Part shown: piece by piece, positions 1 through 12,119 of the stretch
Layout: every line of letters begins with the position of its first letter
Position numbering within the stretch: the first letter of the stretch is position 1
DNA from: Lophium mytilinum
Lineage: Eukaryota > Ascomycota > Dothideomycetes > Mytilinidiales > Mytilinidiaceae
Assembly: GCA_010093605.1 (NCBI GenBank)
Contig: MU004198.1
Location: forward strand, 1,370,456 to 1,434,455
Reading direction: 5' to 3'
Length of the DNA stretch: 64,000 bases
Translations under genes and position numbers: made by a program
Notes under the pieces: generated by a model
Databases searched by the model: none
Told to the model about the DNA's origin: nothing
Seen by the model: only the letters and a program-made list of their open reading frames with translations

Positions 1-832
1 CGGCGGCAGCGTTGGCGTTCAGACCAGTAGAGCCTCCGTTCTCAGCCTCATTCTGGGCGAGGCCAGCCACATCATTGGGATCGCGGGATCCGTCAGGATG
101 GGCAGCCTGAGTGACGTCACCAGCAGCTTTTTGGGCATCGCCCTTACTGAATGGGGTCCTGGACTTGACCTGGCTGGTGAGGTTGCCCCTGGACATATCC
201 GGAACATCGTGCCAAGTGTTGTCGGCGGCGGGACGGTCAATTTGGGCAAGCTGGTCTTCGCTGGGGTTCACATTGTTGGCGGCCTTTTGTGCGGCATCGC
301 CAGCAATGTCTCGGAGAAGGACCGTGGCGTCGCTCACTAGACTGAGTTAGCTGGTGAAAAGTCTTGCAAGGATTTGATTGTGCGTACAAAGCTTCCGGAA
401 CTGTCCGTTGGAGATGATGAGCGTGCCGAGTGTGCGCAGACCCTCAAGCGCCTCGTTGCCGTGCTGTTTCGCAGTCTCCTTGTCGACGGGTGCGCCAGGC
501 ACAGCGGCATTACCGCCGCTTAGTTGCTGGGTTTGCCAGATGAAATCTTGGAGGAGGTTGCCGTCGTTCTTGGTGAGGAGCAGGATCTTGGCCTTCTCAA
601 TGACGTCCCGTAGATCGCCAACCAGCTGTTGACCTTCTGGGGAAAGCTTTTTCGATGGAGCTGCGAGCGACGAGTGTGCGAGGGCGCTGTTCATGGCAAC
701 GTCGATTTGCTTGTTTGATGGAACCTTGCCATTGGCGAAGGCGGAGTAGATGCCGTAGAGCTGGAGCTTGGTGTTGACATCCTTCTCCTTCTGCTGCACG
801 TTCGTGGGAACGTTGACGGCCTTGGACGCCAT
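1..832 (-). CDS. DUF5923 / HAM1-like N-terminal domain protein, 3' end cut by window
   Basis: Exons 832-388 and 336-1, with a 51-nt intron (387-337, GTACGC...TAG) that keeps the frame. About 260 residues are visible and the reading frame is still open at base 1, so the C-terminus lies outside the window. The start MASKAVNVPTN is the first ATG of the frame. The visible part is hydrophilic and helical: a lysine/glutamine-rich first 60 residues, then RDVIEKAKILLL and LRTLGTLIISNGQFRKLL leading into SDATVLLRDIAGDAAQ. These resemble fungal proteins annotated as DUF5923 with a HAM1-like N-terminal domain; that is family recall, not a search. No signal peptide is seen. The molecular role of the family is not known to me, although related proteins are large and lipid-transfer-like. 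The call is fairly firm for the family and weak for function. Confidence 0.75.
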
Positions 833-3241
833 GATGGAGCAATGCGAAGTAGTGTGGTGTGGTAATAGTGTAGGGGGTGCGTATCTGATATTAGGCTACT
901 ACTGGGGTATCAAAAAACGGAAACGCAAAAAGTAGTGATGGTGTGTGTGAGGGAGGAAGGAATGCTCTGCTGGCGGCGGGCGCACGCTTTATTGTGACGG
1001 AAGGGCGGCGTTGTCACGCATGCCAGGCCATTTAGTTGGTGAGCGCCACAGCACAACAACGAGGACGTCATTTGGACCTCAGCATCGGCTGGCCACAGCG
1101 TCTCCTCTCCATCTCCCCACCCACAACCAAGGTCGCGGCGTCCGCGTCAGGCTAGACGCCTTGGATGCGACGACGCGCCTTTGACGTCGGCACGACACAG
1201 GCTGCTTGGCCCCAGTCCCGCTGCCTCAAGGGGGCCGGATCAACAGCGCCAGCTCTAGACCGCCCGCATCGAGCAGCACCTTGCCAAACTGGTGAATTGC
1301 CCCTGGAGGCATGACGCGTGCGACGTGGAGAGACGATAGACCAGCTTGCGAGACGAGCTTCGACGTTCCCGATGCTCGAGAGGATCTCCCGCAGGGGACC
1401 CCAAGCACTCCAGACGTCATCATTGTTCGAGCCGCACGCCAATTTCCCACCATGAACTTGCAGCCAGCAATCGACAGCGCCTCCAGTAGCACCGCGTCTA
1501 GACAGCCGTTTCCGTGCTCCAGCATCCTCCCGGGTCTACATAACAGCAGCAATACCTGCAGCGGCATCAATTAAAGGAGGCCTGCAGACCAGGAGTCCTT
1601 GTTTGCTCCGCGGCAAGCCAGTCCCACCCGCTAGGACGCCTATCGGCCAATGGCTTGCCCAGGAATCCGCATCATGCATCGACATCGACGGCCAGGATTC
1701 GCCTGCTCTCTGATGACGCTGCCAGACCAGCCCCTTGTCGACGACTCGGAATAATCTCCTTTTATAGAGGACACTGTTCACTGGAGCTCGCTGATGCTTT
1801 TCCGCTCTCTTGCTACCAGAAGGCGCGAACCCGGCTACGATTGACCACGTTTACGGGGCTCGAAGCTGTATGTGCCGCCTAGATGCATCAGAAATTGATG
1901 CCACAGGTATAAACAGCTTGATTGAAGCTCTGGACACGTCCAGACGATCAGATAACGCACCGAGTTCTCGAGCCACAACACCAAACGCCACACGAGCCAA
2001 GGTCGACTGCCAAAGTCGCCACTTCTCTCGCGTCTTCCGCCGAAAACACGAGAAAGCACAGAGCCTGCCTCTGATTCTGCAGGCTGTCACATGGTTTGCC
2101 ATCTTTCACTCCAAGCACCGGTCCACTCCAATCACCGCTAACCACGATCCGTCTGATGTGGCGTTCCTCAATCTCATCGATCCCTCAAATCAAGTTTCCC
2201 ATGCCGCTCGAGTCATGCCTGTTTGCCAAATTGCATCCTGGCTCGCGTGATATGCATCAGTTCACGCCATGGCCCCATATATTTCCTTTTAATTTCTTTT
2301 GGGCATGCACGGCGCGCGATAACCACCAGCCTTGGACGGCTCTTGTGCATACGCGCACATGTTAGACATGCACTACAGACTGCTAGCCGACCTGTCAAAT
2401 ATGTAACTAGGGAATTTACCCCAGACAAGCCCGGCGCCACGGGGACGGAAGTATGTAGGTCCTTAGCTTATGTTACTTTCCCACGAGCTTGTAGGTCGAA
2501 CATCCTCATTCACTTTGCTTCATATGAAACCTCCACATAGTCAATCCTCTAACTTATCTGCTGCGCCAAAATTGACTTTCGTTTAGTCAACTGGTTAGTT
2601 AGCAGTGGTAAATAAGTAAGTATAGGCAAGTAGGGCTGTATAATAGTCATTGCACGGTATGGCAAGAATTCATGTCAAGTTCTATCACCAATTTCGTCTC
2701 CTCACCTAAGCTCGCTCACTCTTACGTTGACCTCGCCTTTCCCACAATGTTCCTATCAATATCAATGCTTTCTTAGTCTCCCGTTCTCGAACTCAGGCAT
2801 CTCCTTACAGGCTCACCAACGACACGGAAAAGGGCATTCTCCTAAAATGATTCGACTCGGTAACGTGGATTACGGCCAGGTAATACAGGCAACTGAATGA
2901 GGCCACGAATAGACTCGTCCAAGCTGCAAACTCTTGCCAGTACGCTAGCTTCATAGCGTCTAGTCTGGCTACGGTCGTAGTGCCGGCAGCTCCCAAATTG
3001 GTAAGAGAGAGCGTAAACGCCACAGACGGCCGTGACAGAAACCGGACGCAGCTTTTCTCATTATACCATCTGCAAAGGCTGAATTACAATGTATTTTATT
3101 TCAGAGTCCTTGCCTCGCTAACACGCCGAATTCCAAAACACGCAGATTAAACGACCAACCCACATCTCTTCCATTGTCAGTTCGGACAGCGTCATTTACT
3201 TGTAGGGCTCGAGGCAAGCAGTAAGCCATACTACCTACCAC
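833..3241. other. Gene-poor stretch of 2.4 kb
   Basis: Short open frames occur on both strands (for example 1226-1570 minus and 1311-1574 plus, which overlap each other), but none has a recognisable domain, splice structure or consistent codon use. The first 250 bases carry the promoter and 5' leader of the minus-strand gene ending at 832. From about 2370 to 3130 the sequence becomes AT-richer than its surroundings. I see no RNA gene or transposon ends. Confidence 0.5.
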
Positions 3242-4125
3242 CTAGCTCGTACGCTGAGCCTGTCCCTGTCCCGGCGCATTCGGATCCCCCTGCCTGAGAA
3301 TCTTCACGGAGAACTCAACCGAGAACGTGCCTGTCGGGATACTCATCCTCCGCCAGAACTTGCTGCGGTAAGCCAGTACCAGCCTCAGCACCGCGAGGAC
3401 GAGACTCGTCACCCTATATCTCTCGTCAGCACTCCATCCCTATCCCAGTCTCTCCAAGCAAAGAGTAAAAATCAACGAAAAGAGAAGGCGGTCACTCACC
3501 CAAGCACCAACCCCAAACTCATCACTACCTCCTGCAGCACCGTCACCCGGTACGCATACCGGTAGCAGCCCGGTTCCACGGGGAGCGGCTGCTCATGCCC
3601 GGGATCCCCGATCTTAGGTGGCGGGTACCAGCTCTTGTAGCAGTCGCCTTGGAGTCCATCAGCGATGCCGTTGGCGCTGACGGCGATGAGGTAGAATGCT
3701 AGCACGAGGTCCGCGATGAGGTTGAGGAGGAGCGGCAGGTAAAGGCGCGAGAAGCGGAGGCGGAGGAGGTTGCCGGTGGCGAAGATGGCGGCGGCGATGG
3801 ACTGGGGTGGGTGTTAGTTGGGGAGGGGGATGGGATGGGATGGCGTGCGTACCAAGCCGAGAAGAGCGGAGGCGTCGTCACGGATGCCCCAGCTGTAGTG
3901 GTAGTCTATGGGCTCGTGGTCCCAGAGTACTTTGAGGGCGATGAGGAAGGGCCAGGTGGTTGCGGCGAGGGCGAGGGACAGCCATGTCAAGCCGAGGATG
4001 GGCTTTCCAAGCTGGGGGCGTGGTGTTGGTGGAGGCTCGGAGGAGGGGTCTGAGGAGCCCAGGAGAGGGGCTTCTTCGGAGGTGGTTTCGGGGGCGGGGA
4101 GGGATTCGGAGTATGGACTCGCCAT
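3242..4125 (-). CDS. Four-helix membrane protein, function unknown
   Basis: Three exons (4125-3853, 3801-3500, 3413-3242) joined by introns of 51 nt (GTACGC...CAG) and 86 nt (GTGAGT...TAG). The spliced frame is 248 residues with no internal stop. Residues 1-40 are Ser/Pro/Glu-rich and probably cytosolic. Hydrophobic segments follow at about 43-68 (LGLTWLSLALAATTWPF), 84-104, 110-136 (LYLPLLLNLIADLVLAFYLI) and 168-200. Between helices 3 and 4 is a loop with two cysteines (GDCYKSWYPPPK and PGCYRYAYR) that could form a disulfide outside the cytosol. The tail ends in polar residues. I do not recognise the family. The consistent splice sites and hydrophobic periodicity support a real gene; any transport or signalling role would be a guess. 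Confidence 0.7.
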
Positions 4126-6877
4126 TGCGAAAGATTGGGACGGTTTGAATTATTCAAGAAGATGGGAAAGATGGAGATGGATTGTGCAAAAGTATAGAGA
4201 GGGGGCCTGTAGTAGGTTATAGGAGTAGTATACTTTCCCAACAATCCAAGTCACGCTCTTTTAGACGTTATAGTGTAGCCACCTAAAGCTACTTCGACAG
4301 TGCCTGAAACAAAGGAGTTTTCAGGTTCTAGAAAAGACGGCAGCCTAGCAGCTCTTTAAATCCTCCGATTCGGAATCGTGTTGGTACTCCGCCTGCTGCC
4401 TGGGCTGTGCAGGGCTGTGAGACACCAAGCCACGAAGGATTTTCGCTTAGATGATCGGCGGACAAACTGCGAGTATCGCAGGTTTCTGTGAATAGTATTA
4501 CTTGAAGCGTTCTCGTATGTTAGAGCAGGTTTTTTGTGGTGGTGTTGCAGGTGGGGACGTGGGTGCGGGAAGTGGCTGAGTTTATGTCTTAGTGCTGTAG
4601 AATAATTCGGGGATACTGATCACCGCAGAAGTATGCCTTGTCAGATATGATTGGGGTTCCTGATTGGTAGATTGAGTAGTGTAACTTTCCCCGGATCATC
4701 CTCCGGTGGGGGCCACATTAACTGATCCTCGTGACGTTCATCACTCATTGATATAACGAAAGTAACACGCCACAACGCGTTCTTCTTTCCAAAAAAAATA
4801 AGGGGAAGGCATAACAAGACCGTCCATATCTAATCCTCATTCAACGGAACATCTCAAGTATTTTCCGTGTATAACCGTCCCAGCAAGAGTCTACTCTCTC
4901 AAAATCCGTCCAGGCTCCATCACAGTCAGGGCCGGCAAACACGCGCGCTAGCAGATATCAGTCTCCGCTTTCAATATGCGTGCTCTGGATATACACACTG
5001 CGAAATCCAACGTTGAGTCTGGAGTCATTGTCCTCAATCACAACTGTAAGGCATACAGCCCGCTGAGGCGTCCCGCATCTGGAGGGGTGCATCTAATGCC
5101 GAATCCCCGGGAGGGTAGGGCAGCGCAGCGGCTAAGCCAGCTGCGATGGTAGAGAGACGAAGGAGAGTCTTCAAAAAGGACGCCAGCATTGCGGGAACTT
5201 GAGCAGGATTCGTGATTGAAGTTTTTGAGATTGTAATGGTCTGTAGATTCAGACGATGAGCAGCAAGCGCTGGGGTTTGAGTACTCTGGTATTGCCAAGT
5301 AAGGTTGGTATCGTTGTCGGGTGAATTGTTTGTGCCACGCTGCGTAAGCGCATTGCATTGATGGCTTGCATTATGAGAGAGTATGTTGGAGGATGCTTTT
5401 GCTGTTATTCACTGGCACTATGCTGGACAGTATCACAGGACAACGTAGGAGAGATGTATGCCCCCAATTCTTCGGTTCTTTTTAGCTAATCCTAGTCATC
5501 AATCCGCTCACTTTCTTCCCCCTTTCGTACTTCAAGTCCCACTGTGAGATCACACCAGCGTGGAGTAAGCTTGAAAGCAACCAGATTGACCATGGCTCAT
5601 AGTCGTGATCGAAGGATTCGTCTTAGGCTTCTCGTGCAATTCTCAATCACTTGTATTTACAGCCTTCCGGTGAAAGCCTTATGCAGTGGCGTGAAGTATG
5701 CGACCTACTCAGAGGACAGTCCTATCGCAACATTCCACGACCCCTCGAGTGTCACTCACAGGAACTTACGGCCCGACGATGTCTAAACCGTCGGCGATCG
5801 CGTTTCCCTAGTGCTGTACCAAAGCTGTACCAGCACATGTAATTGGTTTTTACGTGTCCCGGCCAAGGTAGCCAAGGCTTTGGGCTCGACACGAAACTCG
5901 GGTTCCGTACGCTGGCTAGAATGTTACGTGAAGTTCAAGCACCACTTCATCCCGAGAGCGGGGTGCAGACGAATTCTTCAAGAATGCGCTAGAGAATAAG
6001 GATGAGTGGCCTAGTATAGGGAATCCAAAGAGTGAAGGGACGCGGTAAAGGAAGTAGCAGTAACATCTTAAGCTAGCTGACGCCTGCTCGAACGGTCTTA
6101 GATTTCCATAACGTCGTTGAGGTCTGGGCTTGGAAACGGCACTTCGTCCCTATTAGCCCGCGAACAGTGAAGGCTGACTATGTCACACTTCGACCCCGCA
6201 ACTAGGACATGATTGAAAGAGTACAACAGCTGCTTGGAGACCACGGTTGGCATGAGTTGAAGTAATATAGGGAAGAAGAGTGTTTGCTGGCAAATCGAAA
6301 GGCACTAGATGAGCAGACTGTTCGGGAGTCCGAGTAGTACGAAGGAGGTCAGGAAAGAATTTATTGACGGGGTGATGCCATTCTCAAGCGCCGTAAGCTC
6401 ATAAGAGTTTATATGTAGAAAGGAAGGTGATGTAAAAGTCGTAGTTGCCATGCAGGACACGTCTGCCAGTAAAGGGGTTGCTGACACTTGGGTCAGTAGT
6501 CAGCTTTGTCACACTAGACTTGGACTGGAACCTACCTGTCGTCTCACACGCTTTTGCCTTACAGAATCTAAGCACTCCTTAGTAGTACAGTGGCTTACCA
6601 AAGTCTAGGCACCCTTGTTTACCACCGTCAGAGGTGTCTCGTTACCTTTTGAAAGTGTCGAGGAGACGTCAAGTCCCGGGACCTTGAATTAGAGGTCTGG
6701 CAGTCAGCTTACTTGCCACTGTTTGTGGTGCCTCAGCACCTCATCATATATCGGTACGAAACGGAAAGATAGCCTGTCTATACTTCTGTCCTAATACTGT
6801 ACTGATGCCTTCTAAAGGTAGTTTCGTTAGCCTTGTCCCCGTGCTATTGAATTCTCTTTCTCGGCGTAGCCCCCACT
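4126..6877. other. Gene-poor stretch of 2.75 kb
   Basis: Holds the upstream region of the membrane-protein gene ending at 4125, and a mixed-composition segment with scattered short open frames (5038-5358 minus, 5544-5786 plus). None shows a domain, signal peptide or plausible splicing. A short poly-A tract lies near 4792-4800. I find no terminal inverted repeats or tandem repeats that would identify a transposon. Confidence 0.45.
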
Positions 6878-8320
6878 CTATACTCTCTTCCACCGCCCAT
6901 CCGCCACCTCCTTCCACCCCATGGCCCCATGCAGCTCCTCGCCAGCCTCCGCTATCCGTCTCCTCAACTCCACCGCACCCGCTTTATCCATCATCCAGAA
7001 CTCGCCTGGCTTATTCCATTGCCGATGAAACAGAAACACCGCAACATAACCACAGCAAATTCGCCACCTCCTCAAAAAGTCCTCCGGCGGTTCATCCAGT
7101 CCAAATATCTCCTTCTCGTCCACGACGTCGTTACTCGGCTCCGCCGAGAGCTGCATAGTGAGCAACTCAAGCGTAGGGTGTTCTCTTAGCGGCTGCAGCA
7201 TAACCGAAATAGTCTCGGACGTGGGGAAGACAGTGATAAACGCAACACTGCGCAGGCTACAGCAGACCCGCGCCTCCCTATTCAGCCGGTCGAGCAGCAG
7301 GTACAAGATGTTCGGGACGTCCCACTGCCACCAGTGCGTCACGCTGTTCGCGCGGTTGCCAGGGATGTACAGCGGCAGCCAGCTGCCTTCGTTGTATGCG
7401 ATGTGCGTCCAGGGGCGGGCGTGGACGAGGGCTCTGTAGTCGTGCCACGCGCGCGCACATTCGGGGTCGTGCTCCAACGGCACGCGCTGCGTCTTTCCGC
7501 GTCTGCCGTGGTTCGGAGCCCGGTCCTGGCGGAGCTCGAGATAGTGGAAGTCCTGCTCGAACTCCCACACGGCGCCGTTGCTCGGCACCGTCAGCTCCGC
7601 CAGCTCGAGCATCGTGGTCGGCGGCGCGACGACGACGACACGAACCGGGTCGAGGACGTCGAACACCCGTGCCCATAGATCTGTGACGGCTTGGTGCAGC
7701 GCCGCCTCTGCGTTGCGGAAGGTCTTGTGCGTGTGGTCGTATTTCTTGGAGGCGACGATGACGAGACTTTCAACCTTGTCGATTAAAGGGGGATACCCAG
7801 GGCCCCTTTCCTTAGACAAGAAAGCCTGGAAATCTTCAAAGCACGAAGGAAGCTGCGGCACTCCTACCGCGGCGCTACTCTGCGCGAACCAGTGGTCGTC
7901 GTCGCGGATCCAGATGAACTCCTCCATCTCGCCAATCTCGCGGCCCTCTATGACCCGCTGGAAGCTTTTCGCGATATTTTTGCGCATTCGCGTGTAGATG
8001 TCACGCTCGTGGGCTGAGAGCGTTTTGAAAACGGGTTGCATGGCGTTGAGTGTGTCTTCATCTACGGGAAGCCAGGTGGGCGTATCATCGAGGCGAAGAA
8101 CGACATGTCGAAATAGTAGAGGAGTGACGAGAGTATGAAACTGGCGGCAAGTCAGGCTGAGAGCCTTAAGGGGCGACGATGTAGCGCTTGGTAGGTCTTT
8201 GGTGGGTGTTTGGGAGAATTTTAGCACGGAGGGCGGTGGGATGTCGAGGCATGAAAATATGTGAAGGAGGAGTTCTGTAGGGAGAGCGCCCATGGCGGAT
8301 GGGAGATTTGAATTGGGCAC
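6878..8320 (-). CDS. F-box protein
   Basis: A single uninterrupted frame of 480 residues. An F-box lies at the N-terminus: residues 12-30 read ALPTELLLHIFSCLDIPPP, followed near 50-75 by LKALSLTCRQFHTLVTPLLF, which is the usual L-P-x-E-[LI]-L-x-x-I-F and C-[RK]-x-F/W pattern. F-box proteins bind Skp1 and present substrates to the SCF ubiquitin ligase. The remaining 400 residues contain no clear WD40 or leucine-rich repeats; they are typical of the large, divergent fungal F-box families whose targets are unknown. A second in-frame Met at residue 10 (8293) is an alternative start immediately before the F-box. It stands alone between two gene-poor stretches, so context gives no hint about the substrate. 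Confidence 0.8.
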   Translation of the reverse strand: MPNSNLPSAMGALPTELLLHIFSCLDIPPPSVLKFSQTPTKDLPSATSSPLKALSLTCRQFHTLVTPLLFRHVVLRLDDTPTWLPVDEDTLNAMQPVFKTLSAHERDIYTRMRKNIAKSFQRVIEGREIGEMEEFIWIRDDDHWFAQSSAAVGVPQLPSCFEDFQAFLSKERGPGYPPLIDKVESLVIVASKKYDHTHKTFRNAEAALHQAVTDLWARVFDVLDPVRVVVVAPPTTMLELAELTVPSNGAVWEFEQDFHYLELRQDRAPNHGRRGKTQRVPLEHDPECARAWHDYRALVHARPWTHIAYNEGSWLPLYIPGNRANSVTHWWQWDVPNILYLLLDRLNREARVCCSLRSVAFITVFPTSETISVMLQPLREHPTLELLTMQLSAEPSNDVVDEKEIFGLDEPPEDFLRRWRICCGYVAVFLFHRQWNKPGEFWMMDKAGAVELRRRIAEAGEELHGAMGWKEVADGRWKRV

Positions 8321-10471
8321 AGAAGGAAAGAGTTAGAGGTTCTGTTGGGAAAGATAGTGCGCTCGGAGGTATGAGAAAGACGGGGAATAGGAATTTTAGG
8401 TCAACGCGAAACGGAAGTCGTCTAAGGCCTATTCTACAACCTGACTACATCCGACATGAGAGAGTTTAATTGGCCGCTGAAAAACAATGAAAGTGAAAGA
8501 CTAGGAAACGTGCAGAAGTTATGTGGCGGTTGGAGGTGAGGGATGAGTCGACGACCTGAGATGACCACGCTATGCAGGGAAAAAGTGGCACTTCCAAGCA
8601 CTCTGTCTCGTGTGCTTTGTATTTTTGGAGATAGAACACACTGGTTTGCCATTGATCGAAGCACTTTAATAAGTTTCCATGTAGCCCAAAGCTAAAGATT
8701 TATATCTTGTTTATATTTTCAAAGATGCATTGAAGCGCCCCGAGCAGTGCCAAACATAGGCGCACCCCTGTGTAGAATAGAGTGCCACATTTTTCATGCC
8801 CTGCGTGGCATACTAGTAGGAGGCCCGGGACACGTTTGTTCCGACCTCTTGCCATCCCATGAGCCTTTTTCTTGCTTGCAATGATATACTAGGAAGTCAT
8901 CCTTTCCGATATGATGCCTTGACAGACTGTAATAGTAATAATTATGGACCCTTACAGAAATTTCACTGCTACTTGGCCAACTATTCGAGTTGTTACATGT
9001 CGTGGCGTAGGGAAGTATCCTGTTGTACCTATATCTCTACTGAGGACGCTAGTTTCGTCGCCCCTTACTGCATCGCAGACACTACAGTCGCTCTTCTGTC
9101 CATGGCCTCCTACTTGAGGAAGCAAAAAAAACTTAGAGCTTCGGTTTTGTATTACCCCTCAAACGCAGGGAACCCCCTTCTGTTGCTTTTTGTAACTGCT
9201 GGTCAGTTCCAGACCGAGGAATGATTGAGGGATCACCCTGGTGCTATGTAGGTGGTAAGTCAATAAGCATTGTAAGTATGACGGTATCTAGGTGTTGTTA
9301 TTGTGGTGAATGGGGTGAAGGGAGTGGATTCATCCCAAATCTCTACCCTCCTTAGCGCCCCCATGTGACGACCAGGTCAGCAAATTTTTGGTGTATCCTC
9401 TCTCGCGCGCCCGACTTCATTCTGCGTCCGTCACGTCAAATTTTCGAATTTGACTTGCAGCACCAGCACCGCCCACAATGGCGAAGGAAAGTGTACGCTG
9501 CTCCATCTTATAGTCTATCTATTGCTTTCCACGTTAAGCGTTATCGCGTCCCAACAGGACTCCCTGGCTTGATCAGCTTACTATAGATAAAAGAAATTGA
9601 AACTGTCACATTTTCCTGGAATCTAGGAAATAGCATCAAATAGCCTTTCTTGATTAGTATCCTCGAAATTTTTATAAAAGGGATTAGAGGTCGTGCTACG
9701 CGGCTTAAAGGCGGCGCCAACGTACCTGGTAAATTTGTACACCATCTCTCTTACACCGCAAAACTACCAGGAACTCCGGGTGCCTTTAGGGAGAAATAGC
9801 AGCCTCTATCTATCAACTTCATGCGTCTAGCAGGATCGCTTTAGTTCATCACTAGACCATGCATCGGATGTGAAGAGAGGCTGTAGACACTTTGATGGGC
9901 CAAACCGCTAGTTTGAATGCTTTTCAAGCGTGCTCGGTTGTGCGATTGAATCACTCCCTTAATTCTCTGTCGTATGTAATTCTCGGATACTGGTGGATGA
10001 CGCTTTATTATGGAGGCACCTGTCTAGGTGAATTCGCAGAGTGATGACGGATAGGTAGTCATACTATGAGTACCCCAATCGCTATACTGCTACTTCTGTA
10101 GCGCTCCTCCAGACATCATCGTTCACATCGGTCAAAACCGCAATAGCCAGGCTCCACAGCGATGGCCGATCCCTTTAGCTTCAACGCAGGGGTAGTTAGT
10201 TAGAACTACCGCTGCCGCTCATGCATACTTATTTAACATATTGATATTATCAAGTACGCGCCCGAAGCAATCAATAACATCAAAACTGATCTCTATACTG
10301 TCCGAGGGCTACTAGACTCCCTGCATAAACTCTCAAGAACGACGAAGGCCACCCATCTCCTCTTAACGCGCAGACACCGGGGCCAGTAACCTCGAAACGG
10401 CTTAAAAAGACTCAACCCTAGATTCCACACCTCTCAAACCTCACCCTTCCGCTCACTACACCTCCCCCCAT
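8321..10471. other. Gene-poor stretch of 2.15 kb
   Basis: The promoter of the F-box gene lies at the left edge. The longest open frame (8859-9224 plus, 121 codons) has no domain, no bias and no splice support, and I regard it as chance. The region is AT-rich around 9580-9740. No RNA gene or repeat was recognised. Confidence 0.45.
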
Positions 10472-11158
10472 CTACGACTCCACAGCACACCCCGCCCCAA
10501 CCGGCCCCCTCTTCATCGTCAACCTCTGATCCGTATACGTATACTCCCCAGACTCATTCTCCGTGATCGCCCTCTGCACAAGTGCCGAATCCAAATACCC
10601 CCTACACTCCGCAATCTTCCCCTGCTCCGTCCAGCGCGTGACCCATGCGAACTTATTATCATACACAAGCCCTGTTCACCACCATTAGCCCCTCATTCCA
10701 CTCGGATCTACCACATAAAGCGAGCCAGAACACCACTCACCATTCTTACAAACCCCCTGCCCATGCAACTCCTGCACACTCCACTCCTCTTCCCCCCCAC
10801 CCACGATATACGTGAGTTTCATCGACCCCTTATGCGCGGGATCCAGCGTATTCGCGAGCCGCGCCAGCGCGTCGACGGCGAAGATGGTGCGGTTGTGGTA
10901 CACGCCGGCCAGCGCGTGGGTGCCCATCAGCGTCCACTGGACATCCGGCGTGACCTGGTCGAGGAACGCGGTGAAGTTGCCTTCAGCGAGGTGGGCGAAG
11001 ACTTTCGAGATTTCACACTTGTTGGGGAACTTGGTGGCGGGTTGGGCGGGCGTGCAGAGGCAGGCTGAGGTTTGGTTGGTGGGGGAGCAGGTGGCGAGGG
11101 CGGGGATGAGGAGGGTGGAGAGGGTGAGGAGGGGGAGGAGGGAGGTGGGGATGTGCAT
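10472..11158 (-). CDS. Secreted SnoaL-like (NTF2-fold) protein
   Basis: Two exons (11158-10741 and 10671-10472) with a 69-nt intron (GTGAGT...CAG), giving 205 residues. The first 22 residues (MHIPTSLLPLLTLSTLLIPA) form a clear signal peptide, followed by a short Cys-containing linker. The body, ISKVFAHLAEGNFTAFLDQV then VQWTLMGTHALAGVYHNR, matches the SnoaL-like/polyketide-cyclase branch of the NTF2 fold: an N-terminal helix, a V-x-W strand, and the G-x-H-x-L-A-G-x-Y turn. The second exon gives FAWVTRWTEQGKIAECRGYL, the closing sheet. Such proteins are small cone-shaped hydrolases, cyclases or ligand binders; with a signal peptide this one is probably extracellular. Substrate is unknown. Four cysteines in the first 50 mature residues suggest disulfides. 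No biosynthetic neighbours are present. Confidence 0.75.
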
Positions 11159-12119
11159 GGTGGGTGATGGTAAGTGATGGTATAGAAGGAGAGAGGGAGA
11201 GAGATACTGAGCGAGGTGGATGGGGACGGGGATGGTGTGTTTTATATGTTTACCTTGACATTGAGATGGAGTATAGAAGGCTCTCCGTCGAGTAACAAGC
11301 TAATGGGTTTCGCATCTGTCCCCTCATTCGGTTGTTCATGAGTACAGTTTGAGCTCTGGCAGCAGTCGGGATCGACAACTTGTAGCTGAAGGCATGGGTA
11401 GAGAGCGATCCGGGAGGCTCAATTACTCATTTGGGGCGACTCGAGTGGCACGTACGTCCATTTCCTTGGTGTACCTGCAGGTGTATGGCGTAGGTGTAGT
11501 ACGATGAATGGTGTTGGATCTTCCCTATAAAGGTACAGGATTATGTGAGCTCCCCAACCTAGACCATTTGGAGTAATTTGGTACGATAAAACCAGTCCCC
11601 GAGACATTAGTGGACAAAGCCCGTACATAATATCCCGACCTTTGTTGTAAAGTTGGAGGTAAGCATCGCGAGTAGTAAGTGGCGGTGCAATCTTGAGCAG
11701 GGGTCTTCCGAGCTCTGGGGTTTTCCGAACTTCGAAAATAGGCGCAAGGGGATGATCGACCTTTCATCGCTGGACCACCTCAGACGACGTCACCATGCTT
11801 TCGTGAAAGATGATTAGCTCCAAATCGTCTCAGAAGGTAAAAATATATGACTTTTACAGATGCGATTCTGATCTACTTTTCTCAACCGATTACCCACCCC
11901 ACCTTGCTCCGCTATGCAAATACAGGTCCCAAGAAGGACCAGAAATTCGTCCTCGTCCTGTGAAACTTACATCTCAACGTTTTAGTCAACTTGCTCTGGG
12001 CACGTAGAGGCATGCTAGTGCCCAAGTCGCCGCCTCTATTCCACGCGATCGGTCTCTACACGCACGATCATCTCCAATGTGCCAGGAACTGAAAGTTTAT
12101 CAAAGCTCATAGCTCATAG
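11159..12119. other. Intergenic, no gene seen
   Basis: About 960 bases between the secreted SnoaL-like gene (reading leftwards) and the 3' end of the Irc22 gene. It should hold the promoter of the former and the terminator region of the latter. The open frames here are short and unrelated to any family I know. Confidence 0.5.
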